Source: Cellulomonas humilata (lineage in GTDB: Bacteria; Actinomycetota; Actinomycetes; Actinomycetales; Cellulomonadaceae). From it: a stretch of DNA of 64,000 bases. The notes beneath the pieces were generated by a model. The model had not been told where the DNA came from, did no database searches, and worked only from the letters and a program-made list of their open reading frames with translations. This document shows, piece by piece, positions 8,749-16,777 of the stretch. The position numbers and the translations under genes were made by a program. The DNA is taken from positions 124,001 to 188,000 of the forward strand of contig NZ_JABMCI010000067.1 of assembly GCF_013359775.1 (NCBI RefSeq), read 5' to 3'. Positions within the stretch are counted from its first letter, which is position 1, and each line of letters opens with the position of its first letter.

Positions 8749-9825
8749 CTATCCGGCGGCCCGGCCCGTCGCGGGGAGTGTGACGCGCATGGTGCAGCCC
8801 ACCTCGGTGTCCGCCACCTCGATCCGGCCCCCGTGCAGCTCCACCGCCCACCGCACGATCGCGAGGCCCAGGCCGGTGCCACCCGTCGAGACCTGACCGG
8901 TGAGCGCGGGGGTGTTGCCGCGGACGAACCGCTCGAACACGTGCGGTCGCTGGTCGCGCGCGATGCCGGGGCCGTGGTCGACCACGTCGATGCGCACCTC
9001 CGTCCCCACCCGCGAGGCCTCCAGCCGCACCTCGTCGTCGTCGGGGGAGTGCCGGACCGCGTTGTGCAGGAGGTTGGCGACCACCTGGTGCAGGCGGTCG
9101 GGGTCGGCGGGCACCGTGAGGTCCGGGGGCTCGACGACGACGGGGAAGCGAAGCCGCTTGGCGGCGCCGACCAGCATCGCCCCCTCGGCGGCCTCCTCGA
9201 GGAAGTCCTGGAGCCGCACGTCGGCGACCTCCAGCGGGACGTCGCCCGCCTCCAGCCGGGACAGGTCGAGCAGGTACGTGACCAGCCGACCGAGGCGCTC
9301 CGTCTGCGCCAGCGCGGCCTGCATGGTGGCGGGGTCCGCCTCGGTCACCCCGTCGACGATGTTCTCCAGCTGTGCCTGGAGCGCGGTGACCGGGGTGCGC
9401 AGCTCGTGCGAGACGTTGGCCACCAGCTCGCGCCGGAACAGGTCGGCCTTCTCGAGGTCGTCGGCCATGGTGTTGAAGGCGTCCGCGAGCTGGCCCACCT
9501 CGTCCAGGCTCGTCGCCCGCACCCGACGGCTGTAGTCCCCGGCGGCCATCCGGCGGGCCGCGTAGGTCATCTCCCGCAACGGGGACGTCATGCCGCGAGC
9601 CAGCAGCTGCGTGACGATGAGCGACCCGATGATGGCGATCGGGAGCGTACGTGAGGGCCCCAGGTGGTTGTACAGGCCGACCCAGGTGATGAACGCCGCG
9701 GCCGTCACCGTGGCCGCCACCAGGACTCCGAGCTTGATCTTGATCGAGCTCAGGCGGTCGAGCGGCCGGACGTCCGGGATCCGCGAGCGGGCGAACTCGC
9801 CGCGGACGTGCCGGGGTGCGTTCAC
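8749..9825 (-). CDS. Sensor histidine kinase (HAMP, HisKA, HATPase)
   Basis: A 358-aa membrane kinase. Two hydrophobic segments at about 30-50 and 60-76 flank a very short extracytoplasmic loop. A HAMP domain follows ('GMTSPLREMTYAARRMAAGDYSRRV...DEVGQLADAFN'). The phospho-acceptor is His140 in 'ANVSHELRTPV'. The N-box is 'VVANLLHNAVRHS' and the G-boxes are 'DHGPGIA' and 'GGTGLGLAI'. GTG 9825 overlaps the regulator's TGA (GTGA), so the kinase is translated after the response regulator. The tiny sensor loop suggests intramembrane sensing, possibly of cell-envelope stress handled by the adjacent ABC exporter (inference from context). Confidence 0.94.
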   Translation of the reverse strand: MNAPRHVRGEFARSRIPDVRPLDRLSSIKIKLGVLVAATVTAAAFITWVGLYNHLGPSRTLPIAIIGSLIVTQLLARGMTSPLREMTYAARRMAAGDYSRRVRATSLDEVGQLADAFNTMADDLEKADLFRRELVANVSHELRTPVTALQAQLENIVDGVTEADPATMQAALAQTERLGRLVTYLLDLSRLEAGDVPLEVADVRLQDFLEEAAEGAMLVGAAKRLRFPVVVEPPDLTVPADPDRLHQVVANLLHNAVRHSPDDDEVRLEASRVGTEVRIDVVDHGPGIARDQRPHVFERFVRGNTPALTGQVSTGGTGLGLAIVRWAVELHGGRIEVADTEVGCTMRVTLPATGRAAG

Positions 9826-10607
9826 GCGCCCTCGGGGACCTGCGCCCCGCCGGCGTCGCCGGTGCCGTCGTTCGGCTCGAAGGCGTAGCCGACGCCGTGC
9901 ACCGTGCGGATCAGGTCGGCGCCGAGCTTGCGACGCAGCGCCTTGATGTGGGAGTCGACGGTGCGGGTGCCGCTGGCGTCCACCCAGTCCCACACCTCTG
10001 CCAGCAGGCGCTCGCGGGTGAGCACGGTGCGGGGCGTCGCGGCGAGGGCGAGCAGCAGGTCGAACTCGGTGGGGGTCAGGTGCACCTCTGTCTCGCCGCG
10101 CAGCACGCGGCGCTGCGCCCGGTCGACCGTGACGTCGCCCAGCACCAGCGGCGGGTCCGGCTGCTCGGCCGAGGCCATCTCTGCGGCCCGCGTCGCGCGC
10201 TCGGTGCGCCGCAGCAGGGCCTTGGTGCGCGCCACCAGCTCCCGCATCGAGAACGGCTTGGTCATGTAGTCGTCGGCGCCGACGCCGAGCCCGATCAGCA
10301 TGTCCGTCTCGTCGTCGCGGGCGGTGAGCATGAGCACCGGAACCGGCCGCTCGGCCTGGATGCGGCGGCACACCTCGAGCCCGTCGATGCCGGGGAGCAT
10401 CACGTCGAGCACCACCACGTCCGGGCGCAGCCGCGACGCCGCGCTCACCCCGCTCAGCCCGTCGCCGACCGACTCGACCGTCCAGCCCTCCGCGGAGAGC
10501 CGGTGCACGATCGCCTGCGCGATCGCCGGTTCGTCCTCGACCACCAGGACCGTGGTGCCGGCTGCTCCGCCGGGCGCCGTCGTCGGCCCACCGCTCACGT
10601 TCGCCAT
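9822..10607 (-). CDS. OmpR/PhoB-family response regulator
   Basis: A 261-aa protein with a receiver domain at about 18-132. The acidic pair is in 'VVEDEPA', the phosphorylated Asp68 in 'VVLDVMLPG', Thr95 in 'MLTARDD' and Lys117 in 'YMTKPFS'. A winged-helix DNA-binding domain lies at about 152-245 ('HLTPTEFDLLLALAA...RERLLAEVWDW...TRTVDSHIKALRRKLG..IRTVHGVGYAF'). The ATG at 10607 opens a 17-residue Gly/Ala leader before the first strand. It is the first gene of the regulator-kinase pair and is divergent from the CNNM genes across a 257-bp gap. Confidence 0.95.
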   Translation of the reverse strand: MANVSGGPTTAPGGAAGTTVLVVEDEPAIAQAIVHRLSAEGWTVESVGDGLSGVSAASRLRPDVVVLDVMLPGIDGLEVCRRIQAERPVPVLMLTARDDETDMLIGLGVGADDYMTKPFSMRELVARTKALLRRTERATRAAEMASAEQPDPPLVLGDVTVDRAQRRVLRGETEVHLTPTEFDLLLALAATPRTVLTRERLLAEVWDWVDASGTRTVDSHIKALRRKLGADLIRTVHGVGYAFEPNDGTGDAGGAQVPEGA

Positions 10608-10684
10608 GGCGCCAGCGTGGCACAGGCTCGCGGCGTTGACGCCCCGATGCGTGGACGTACCGGGTGGAGTCGCGCGGTCGCCCG

Positions 10685-10864
10685 TATGATCGAGCCCACC
10701 ATGAGCAGCTCAAGTCGCTGCCGGCGTCCCGCCCGGGCCCACCAGCTCGGGGGAGACCATGCCGGCCACCTCTTCTCCTTCTCACTCCCTCCGGGGATCC
10801 CCACCAGCGCCGACCTCCGGGTCGGCGTTCGTCGTGGCTCCGGTCCTGCGGACGGCAGCGCGAC
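10685..10864 (+). promoter_or_regulatory. Structured leader of the CNNM operon with overlapping short frame
   Basis: TATGAT (10685-10690) is a good -10, predicting a start near 10697 and a leader of about 168 nt before the GTG at 10865. The leader contains the perfect hairpin CGCCGACC/GGTCGGCG (10808-10815/10820-10827, TCCG loop) and a purine-rich GGGGGAGACC stretch. An ATG at 10701 opens a 56-codon frame that ends at 10871, overlapping the CNNM start by 7 bases, though its codon use is not convincing. I do not recognise a known riboswitch consensus. The arrangement suggests cis-regulation of divalent-metal-related genes (inference). Confidence 0.4.
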
Positions 10865-12184
10865 GTGCTGACCGAGTGGCTCCTGGTCGGGCTGGGCGTG
10901 CTGCTCACGCTCGGCACCGCGGTGTTCGTCGCCAGCGAGTTCTCGCTGGTCACCCTCGACCCGGGCCTCGTCGAGGGTCAGGCGGCTCCGGACGACCGGC
11001 GCAGCCAGTCGGTCCTCAAGGCGCTCCGGCGCCTGTCGACCGAGCTCTCGGGCGCGCAGCTGGGCATCACGTTGACCACGATCCTGCTCGGGTACACCAC
11101 GCAGCCGGCCGTCGCGCGGCTGCTGCGCCTGCCGCTCCAGGACTCGGTGCTCGGCCGGGCGGTCGGGGGTGTCGTCGCAGCGGTGCTCGCGATCGTCCTG
11201 GTGAACGGGTTCTCGATGGTCGTCGGCGAGCTCATCCCCAAGAACCTCGCGATCAGCCGCCCCCTGCCCACCGCCCGCATGGTCGCCCCGCTCCAGAGCG
11301 GTTTCACCAGCGCCCTGCGGCCGCTCATCACCGTGTTCAACGGGAGCGCCAACACCCTCCTGCGCAGCGTCGGCATCGACCCGCGCGAGGAGCTCTCCGG
11401 CGGGCGCTCCCCGCAGGAGCTCGCCGCGCTCGTGCGCCGGTCGGCGGAGGTCGGGACCCTCGACGAGTCCACCGCGACCCTGCTCACCAACTCGATCGAG
11501 TTCACGGAGCTGACGGCGGTCGACGTGATGACGGACCGGCTGCGGCTGGTCGTCGTCCGGCGTGAGGAGTCGGCGGCGGACGTCATCGACCTCGCCCGCC
11601 GCACCGGCCACTCCCGGTTCCCGGTGATCGGCGACTCCAGCGACGACATCGTCGGTCTGGTGCACCTGCGCCGGGCCATCGCGGTGCCGTACGAACGCCG
11701 GGCGGAGGTGCCCGCAGCCGCCCTCATGGTGGACGCACCGCGGGTGCCCGAGACGGTGCACCTGGGCCCCCTGCTGGTCGAGCTGCGCGAGCAGGGCCTC
11801 CAGATGGCCGTTGTCGTCGACGAGTACGGCGGCACCTCGGGCGTCGTGACGCTGGAGGACGTCGTCGAGGAGCTGGTGGGGGACGTCGCCGACGAGCACG
11901 ACCGTCGACGCGCCTCGACCGCCCGGTCGGCCGACGGGTCGTGGCTGCTGCCCGGCGTGCTGCGGCCCGACGAGCTGGTGGAGGTCACCGGTCTGCACGT
12001 CCCGGGCGAGGGGCCCTACGAGACCCTCGGCGGGCTCCTGATGTTCGTGCTCGGCCGCATCCCGGCCGACGGTGACCAGATCGTGGTCGACGGGGTCCAG
12101 CTGCAGGTCGAGGCCATGGCCGGACGCCGGGTCGAGCGGGTGCGGGTGCGCGAGGCCGCGACCGGCCAGGAGGACGAGTCATGA
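10865..12184 (+). CDS. CNNM/CorC-type (hemolysin family) membrane protein, paralog 1
   Basis: A 439-aa protein. Residues about 1-185 form a DUF21/CNNM transmembrane domain with the family's 'LSGAQLGITLTTILLGYTTQPAVARLL' and 'GELIPKNLAIS' motifs. A CBS-pair follows ('DVMTDRLRLVVVRREESAADVIDLARRTGHSRFPVIGD...' and 'LVDGPRV'-like second half), then a CorC/HlyC FAD-like domain ('AVVVDEYGGTSGVVTLEDVVEELVGDVADEHD...GLLMFVLGRIPADGD'). CNNM/CorC proteins act in Mg2+ transport or Mg2+-linked ion homeostasis; the old name hemolysin is misleading. GTG 10865 begins right at the first hydrophobic helix. ATGA overlap couples it to a paralog. Confidence 0.93.
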   Translation: MLTEWLLVGLGVLLTLGTAVFVASEFSLVTLDPGLVEGQAAPDDRRSQSVLKALRRLSTELSGAQLGITLTTILLGYTTQPAVARLLRLPLQDSVLGRAVGGVVAAVLAIVLVNGFSMVVGELIPKNLAISRPLPTARMVAPLQSGFTSALRPLITVFNGSANTLLRSVGIDPREELSGGRSPQELAALVRRSAEVGTLDESTATLLTNSIEFTELTAVDVMTDRLRLVVVRREESAADVIDLARRTGHSRFPVIGDSSDDIVGLVHLRRAIAVPYERRAEVPAAALMVDAPRVPETVHLGPLLVELREQGLQMAVVVDEYGGTSGVVTLEDVVEELVGDVADEHDRRRASTARSADGSWLLPGVLRPDELVEVTGLHVPGEGPYETLGGLLMFVLGRIPADGDQIVVDGVQLQVEAMAGRRVERVRVREAATGQEDES

Positions 12185-13224
12185 GCTCGAGCCTCGCGCT
12201 GGTCGTCGGCGTCCTGCTGCTCGCCGCGAACGCCTTCTTCGTCGGTGCCGAGTTCGCCATCATCTCCGCGCGACGCAGCGCGATCGAGCCCCTCGCTCGC
12301 GAGGGCGACCGCCGCGCGATCACCGTGGTGTGGGCCATGGAGCACGTCTCGCTCATGCTCGCGTGCGCCCAGCTGGGCATCACCGTGTGCTCGACGAGCC
12401 TGGGTGTGGTCGCCGAGCCGGCGATCGCGCACCTGATCGAGGGCCCGCTCGACGCGCTCGGGGTCGACGAGGACCTGACGCACCCGATCGCGTTCGTCGT
12501 CGCGCTCGCCATCGTGGTGTACCTGCACGTGGTGCTCGGCGAGATGGTGCCCAAGAACCTCGCCGTCGCCGGCCCCGACCGCGCGGTCCTCATGTTCGGC
12601 CCGCCGCTCGTGTGGATCGCCCGCCTGGTGCGCCCGGTCATCACCGCCCTCAACTGGATCGCCAACCACGCGCTGCGGCTGTTCGGCGTCGAGCCCAAGG
12701 ACGAGGTGGCCTCCGCCTTCACGGCGCAGGAGGTGCAGTCGATCGTCGAGCGGTCGCAGGCGGAGGGGCTCCTCGAGGACGAGCAGGGGCTGCTGGCCGG
12801 CGCGCTCGAGTTCTCCGACCGCACCGCGCACGACGTCATGATCAGGACCGAGGAGCTGGTGACCGTCGGTGAGGGCAGCACTCCCGAGGACGTCGAGAAG
12901 CTGGTCGCCCGGACCGGGTTCAGCCGGTTCCCGGTCGTCGACGACACCGGGTCGCCCACAGGGTACCTGCACCTGAAGGACGTGCTCTACGCCGACGAGC
13001 AGACGCGGAGCGCGCCCGTCCCGGCCTGGCGCGTCCGGGCGCTGGCCGTCGTCGGACCGCAGGACGAGGTCGAGGACGCGCTCGCGGCCATGCAGCGCTC
13101 GGGGTCGCACCTGGCCCGCGTCGACGAGGCCGGGGCGGCTGTCGGGGTCGTCTTCCTCGAGGACATCCTGGAGGAGCTGGTGGGCGAGGTGCGCGACGCG
13201 ATGCAGCGGGGCCAGCTGTCCTGA
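12181..13224 (+). CDS. CNNM/CorC-type membrane protein, paralog 2 (short)
   Basis: A 347-aa paralog of the preceding gene. It has the CNNM transmembrane domain ('ACAQLGITVCSTSLGVVAEPAIAHLI', 'GEMVPKNLAVAGPDRA') and a CBS pair ('DVMIRTEELVTVGEGSTPEDVEKLVARTGFSRFPVVDDTG' and 'LAAMQRSGSHLARVDEAGAAVGVVFLEDILEELVGEV'). It ends just after the second CBS motif and so lacks the C-terminal CorC/HlyC domain of paralog 1. ATG 12181 overlaps the previous stop (ATGA). The pairing of one long and one short CNNM protein is common in actinobacteria and suggests a heteromeric membrane assembly (inference). Substrate: Mg2+ or another divalent cation by family. Confidence 0.92.
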   Translation: MSSSLALVVGVLLLAANAFFVGAEFAIISARRSAIEPLAREGDRRAITVVWAMEHVSLMLACAQLGITVCSTSLGVVAEPAIAHLIEGPLDALGVDEDLTHPIAFVVALAIVVYLHVVLGEMVPKNLAVAGPDRAVLMFGPPLVWIARLVRPVITALNWIANHALRLFGVEPKDEVASAFTAQEVQSIVERSQAEGLLEDEQGLLAGALEFSDRTAHDVMIRTEELVTVGEGSTPEDVEKLVARTGFSRFPVVDDTGSPTGYLHLKDVLYADEQTRSAPVPAWRVRALAVVGPQDEVEDALAAMQRSGSHLARVDEAGAAVGVVFLEDILEELVGEVRDAMQRGQLS

Positions 13225-13304
13225 GCGGTCGTCCGGTTGTAAGGATCGCGTGCGCACCGTCGGCGTGTCGCTCCGCGTGTCGCCCGGTTTGTCCGTTCCC
13301 TGGA

Positions 13305-13353
13305 CTGGACGATCGTCCAGAGACTTGGAAGCGCGTTCATCAGCCGTTATGGT
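13305..13353 (+). promoter_or_regulatory. Promoter of the VanY-type gene with upstream 16-bp palindrome
   Basis: A perfect 16-bp palindrome CTGGACGATCGTCCAG (13305-13320) ends 4 bp before TTGGAA (13325-13330). A 17-bp spacer then leads to TATGGT (13348-13353). The start site is predicted near 13360 and the GTG lies at 13442. A palindrome touching the -35 box is a typical operator position for a TetR- or LysR-like regulator; none is encoded next to it. Confidence 0.5.
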
Positions 13354-13441
13354 TTCGTGACCGCAGGACGCCGGGCTGCGCGCAGCGCGCCCGACGACGA
13401 CGTCGCGGCAGATCAGAGACGTGTGAGGGACTGGAGGTGTC

Positions 13442-14797
13442 GTGGGGTCGCACAGCGAGCAGCCCATGACGGCACCGCCGACCCGCCGCAGCCTCCGAGA
13501 GGCGGAGCGGCGGGCCGCCTCTGAACCCACCCCGGTGACCGCCCCGCGACCTGATCCCGACGCCCCGACCGCTGCCCACCACGTACCGGCGTGGGCGCAC
13601 CACGAGCCCGCTCCGACGCCCGTCACCGAGGCGTTCGCCGTGCCGGCCGGCCGCGTGCAGCACCCCGCCGGCCCGCAGGCCCGCTCGGCCTGGACCTCGT
13701 CTCCGCAGACGCGCAGCGCGTCGCCGATCTCGTCCGCCCCGCCCGCGCGCACCGCGCCGTCGACTCCCTCGCTCCAGCAGCGCACCGCAGCCGCCTTCAC
13801 GCAGACGATCCCCGCGCCGCCGGTCCGCTCGGCTCCCGCGCCCGCCGTCGTCGCTGCGCCGCCGACCCCGGTCGCGACGGTCACCTGGCCGGCGCCGCCC
13901 CGCGCATGGGCCGGCAGCACGCCGGTCGCCGCGGACCCCGAGCCCGAGCCCGCACCGTCGGCCGCGCCCGCCCCGGTGGTCGCGCGGTCGGCCGCTCCTG
14001 AGCCGGTGGTCGCGCCCCGGGTCGAGGACGTCCCCGAGCTCGCCGGCGTCCCGCACGGCACGGTCGGCCGCCGCACCCGCCGTCCCACCCGCACCGCCGC
14101 CCGGCTCAGCGTCCTCGGCGTGCTGGCGGGCATCACCGTGGTGATCCCCGTCAGCCAGGGCGTCGTGACCGGCCCGGCGGCGTTCGGCTCCGACGCCTTG
14201 GCCGACTCGACCCTGCCGTCCACCGTGTCCGCGCTCGCCGGGTCGTCGCTGTCGGCCCTGCCCCCGTCGTCGCTGGTCTCCGCGGACGGTGCCCTCCAGG
14301 CCCGCGGCCTCGCCGCCGCCAGCCGCACGGAGGAGCGCTCCGCACTCCCCGGGTGCGACGGCTCCCTGCGCGCGGCCGGCCAGAACGGCCTGCTCAAGGT
14401 CGCCGACCTGTGCACGCTGTGGGACAACCACACGCAGCTGCGCGCGGACGCGGCCGTCTCGCTCGCCGAGTTCAACCAGGCCTTCGCCGCCCGGTTCGGC
14501 GGCGACCTGTGCCTCAGCTCCGGATACCGGACGCTCGCCGCGCAGCGGGCCGTCAAGGCGCAGAAGGGTGGCCTCGCGGCGGCCCCCGGCAAGAGCAACC
14601 ACGGCTGGGGACTCGCCGTGGACCTCTGCCAGGACCAGACGTCCGGCGTGAAGTGGCGCTGGATCACCGAGAACGGCCCCACCTACGGGTGGGACAACCC
14701 CGACTGGGCGCAGCCGGGCGGCAGCGGCCCGTTCGAGAAGTGGCACTGGGAGTTCACCAAGGGCGTCCAGCAGGACGGCGAGTACTACGACGGCTGA
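13442..14797 (+). CDS. Membrane-anchored D,D-carboxypeptidase, VanY/M15B family
   Basis: A 451-aa protein. An N-terminal cytoplasmic region of about 210 residues is rich in Pro, Ala and Ser. One hydrophobic segment at about 222-242 ('LSVLGVLAGITVVIPVSQG') and a linker follow. The C-terminal zinc peptidase domain has 'LSSGYRTLAAQRA' (about 357), the SxHxxGxAxD motif 'SNHGWGLAVD' (about 385-394) and 'KWHWEF' (about 433-437). These supply the metal ligands His, Asp and His. The family trims the terminal D-Ala of peptidoglycan stem peptides outside the membrane. The GTG at 13442 is preceded by a strong GGAGG. The long disordered cytoplasmic part is unusual for VanY enzymes and may recruit division or wall-synthesis partners (inference). 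Confidence 0.9.
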   Translation: MGSHSEQPMTAPPTRRSLREAERRAASEPTPVTAPRPDPDAPTAAHHVPAWAHHEPAPTPVTEAFAVPAGRVQHPAGPQARSAWTSSPQTRSASPISSAPPARTAPSTPSLQQRTAAAFTQTIPAPPVRSAPAPAVVAAPPTPVATVTWPAPPRAWAGSTPVAADPEPEPAPSAAPAPVVARSAAPEPVVAPRVEDVPELAGVPHGTVGRRTRRPTRTAARLSVLGVLAGITVVIPVSQGVVTGPAAFGSDALADSTLPSTVSALAGSSLSALPPSSLVSADGALQARGLAAASRTEERSALPGCDGSLRAAGQNGLLKVADLCTLWDNHTQLRADAAVSLAEFNQAFAARFGGDLCLSSGYRTLAAQRAVKAQKGGLAAAPGKSNHGWGLAVDLCQDQTSGVKWRWITENGPTYGWDNPDWAQPGGSGPFEKWHWEFTKGVQQDGEYYDG

Positions 14798-14814
14798 CGC
14801 CTGGGCGACGCCGC

Positions 14815-15741
14815 TCAGAGCAGCGCGAGGCCCCACGTGATCGTGTGGCTGGCGCCGGGTGCCAGGTGCACCAGGTCGTCGCCCGTGCGGAACGCGTCGG
14901 CGATGCAGGTCATCGGCTCCGCGGCGACCCCCCGCCGCGCGATGTGCACCACCGTGTCGCCCGTGCACACCTGCCAGGCCCGTGTCGCGTCGTCCGCCCA
15001 GAGCGCGACAGTGCGTCCGTCCGGGCAGCCGAGGCGGATCCAGGACAGGCCGTCCGCGTCCTGCGTGACGTCGATCCAGGCGTCGTCCAGGTCGAGGCCC
15101 TTCAGCGACTGCGGCGAGCGCAGGTCGTAGTCCCCGTCCACCCGCTCCGCCCCCGTCGGGAGCAGCCGGTCATCGATGGTGACGTGCCGCGCGGCGTTCA
15201 CCTGGAGGGTGCAGTCGTCCACCTCGGCGCCGCCGGGGGACAGCCACGGGTGGAACCCGATCCCGTACGGCGCCGTCGTGGTGCCCAGGTTGGTGCCCTC
15301 GGCCCGCACGTGCAGGCCCGCGTCGGTGAGCGTGTAGGTGAGCCGCACCCGCACCGGCCACGGGTACCCGTGGGTGGGGACGACGACGTGCTCGAGCGTG
15401 ACGGAGGTCGCGTCCGCGTCGGTCGTCTCGAAGGCGGTGTGGGCGACGAGGCCGTGCAGAGCCGTCTGCCGCGCGTGCTCCGTGAGGGGGACCTCGTAGG
15501 TGTGACCCTCGTAGCCGAACTCGCCGTCGCGCAGCCGGTTCGGCCACGGCGCGAGCACCGCGCCCGAGAACGCCGGGGGGATCTCCGTCTCGTCGAACGG
15601 GAGGACGACGTCCCTGCCGTCGACGGAGTACGAGCGGATGCTGGCACCGACGGCCGTGATGACCGCGCGCTGACCGTCCAGCTCGAGGACGTGCTGGCGG
15701 CCGGTGGGCAGGGGAGTGGTGAGGGTCGTGGACACGCTCAC
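14815..15741 (-). CDS. Aldose 1-epimerase family protein
   Basis: A 308-aa protein of the galactose mutarotase superfamily, single beta-sandwich domain. Visible signatures are 'GAVLAPWPNRLRDGEFGYEGHTYEV' (substrate-binding Asn-Arg), 'ALHGLVAH' with the first His, 'YGIGFHPWLS' with the second His, and 'AAEPMTCIADAF' with the catalytic Glu near the C-terminus. These are the family's acid/base residues for interconverting alpha and beta anomers of sugars. GTG 15741 is the only start giving the N-terminal strand. The gene stands alone, converging with the VanY gene (17-bp gap). Substrate could be galactose, glucose or a phosphosugar; the sequence does not decide. Confidence 0.9.
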   Translation of the reverse strand: MSVSTTLTTPLPTGRQHVLELDGQRAVITAVGASIRSYSVDGRDVVLPFDETEIPPAFSGAVLAPWPNRLRDGEFGYEGHTYEVPLTEHARQTALHGLVAHTAFETTDADATSVTLEHVVVPTHGYPWPVRVRLTYTLTDAGLHVRAEGTNLGTTTAPYGIGFHPWLSPGGAEVDDCTLQVNAARHVTIDDRLLPTGAERVDGDYDLRSPQSLKGLDLDDAWIDVTQDADGLSWIRLGCPDGRTVALWADDATRAWQVCTGDTVVHIARRGVAAEPMTCIADAFRTGDDLVHLAPGASHTITWGLALL

Positions 15742-15807
15742 ACGCTAGCGGGCCGGACCCACGACCCGTGGGAACGGCTCATGTGTCCCCGCCGGCGGTG
15801 CGGTGGA

Positions 15808-16332
15808 TCAGCTGGCTCTCTCGTCGGTGGGCCAGCCGTCCAGGCTCAGGAGGAACGGCCGCAGCGCCCTCTCCTCGAGGGTGAGGTGCGCCAGGAGGTG
15901 GTCGGACAGGGCGTCCAGCGCCTCGACCACGTCGCGCGTGGCGTCGGCCTGCAGATCAAGCCGGTCCACGGCCGCCTCGATCTGGTCGAGGAGGTGGGAG
16001 ACCACCCGGTGGTCGGCCTCGAGGCGGTCGACCACGGGGGCGAGGTGCGGGGCGTCGCGGCGCACCAGGGGGAACAGGGTCTGGTCCTCACCGCCGTGGT
16101 GCGCGTGGACCAGCCCGCAGAAGCGCATGCAGTCCACGCCGAGGCGCAGGTGCGGGCTCCTCCGGCCGAGCTGGTCGACCGCACCGCGCAGCTCCGCGGC
16201 CGGGGCGCCCGCTCGGGCGGCGTCCGCGAGGTCCTGGCAGGCGCGCAGGTCGTGGCGCAGCATGTCGTGCACCCGTTCCAGCTCCTGGATCAGAGCGTTC
16301 GTCGGGGGTTCGTCACGGGGAGTCGTGGTCAT
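15808..16332 (-). CDS. Hemerythrin domain-containing protein
   Basis: A 174-aa four-helix protein with hemerythrin-type metal ligands. 'ELERVHDMLRHDL' lies in helix 1, 'FCGLVHAHHGGEDQTLFPLV' in helix 2, 'LEADHRVVSHLLDQIEAAV' in helix 3 and 'HLLAHLTLEERALRPFL' in helix 4. They supply the His and carboxylate ligands of a di-iron site. Family members bind O2 or respond to oxidative or nitrosative stress. ATG 16332 was preferred over upstream in-frame codons because it opens on the conserved region. It is divergent from an HxlR regulator with 64 bp between starts and three GTAAG/CTTAC half-sites in between, so it is probably the regulator's target. Confidence 0.9.
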   Translation of the reverse strand: MTTTPRDEPPTNALIQELERVHDMLRHDLRACQDLADAARAGAPAAELRGAVDQLGRRSPHLRLGVDCMRFCGLVHAHHGGEDQTLFPLVRRDAPHLAPVVDRLEADHRVVSHLLDQIEAAVDRLDLQADATRDVVEALDALSDHLLAHLTLEERALRPFLLSLDGWPTDERAS

Positions 16333-16374
16333 ACCCGCAGTCTCGGCGCCACCAGAACCGTTGCCAAGCACAGC

Positions 16375-16397
16375 GTAAGTCGCTTACTTTGGGTAAG
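16375..16397. promoter_or_regulatory. Candidate HxlR operator: three alternating 5-bp half-sites
   Basis: GTAAG (16375-16379), CTTAC (16383-16387) and GTAAG (16393-16397) alternate in orientation with 3- and 5-bp spacers. They lie in the short divergent gap, and the last one contains the first base of the regulator's GTG. The layout fits autoregulation by a dimeric winged-helix protein that also controls the hemerythrin gene. Confidence 0.6.
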
Positions 16398-16756
16398 TGG
16401 CCCCGACCCGCACCGGCCCGCCGCCGACCGCCGTGCACTTCGTGGTCGGCGACGAGCGGTGCAGCTCCTACCAGGCCCTGCTCGAGTTCGTCGGTCGGCG
16501 CTGGGTGGGCGCGGTGCTCCTGGCCGGCGCGCAGGGCGCGCGGCGCTACGGCGAGTACCGCACGCTCGCGCCGGGCATCTCGGACCGCATGCTCTCCCTG
16601 CGGCTCAAGGAGCTCGAGCAGTCCGGTCTGCTCCGGCGCGAGGTCGTCCCGACGACGCCGGTGCAGATCCTCTACACCCCGTCCCCGATGGGCGCGGGGC
16701 TGATCGAGGCGCTGCAGCCGCTGATCGCGTGGAGCCGCGACCGTCCGGAGCTGTAG
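16397..16756 (+). CDS. HxlR-family winged-helix transcriptional regulator
   Basis: A 119-aa protein with the HxlR core: an N-terminal Cys22 in 'DERCSSYQALLEFVGRRWVGAVLLAGAQGARRYGEYRTLAPGISDRMLSLRLKEL' style sequence (residues about 19-74), then the wing 'SGLLRREVVPTTPVQILYTPSPMGAGLIEAL'. HxlR proteins are often redox- or aldehyde-responsive through the conserved N-terminal cysteine, which is present here. GTG 16397 gives the family's usual length. It is divergent from the hemerythrin-type gene and likely controls it through the half-sites in between. The effector is unknown. Confidence 0.92.
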   Translation: MAPTRTGPPPTAVHFVVGDERCSSYQALLEFVGRRWVGAVLLAGAQGARRYGEYRTLAPGISDRMLSLRLKELEQSGLLRREVVPTTPVQILYTPSPMGAGLIEALQPLIAWSRDRPEL

Positions 16757-16777
16757 AGCGAGGATCGCCGTGGGCGC

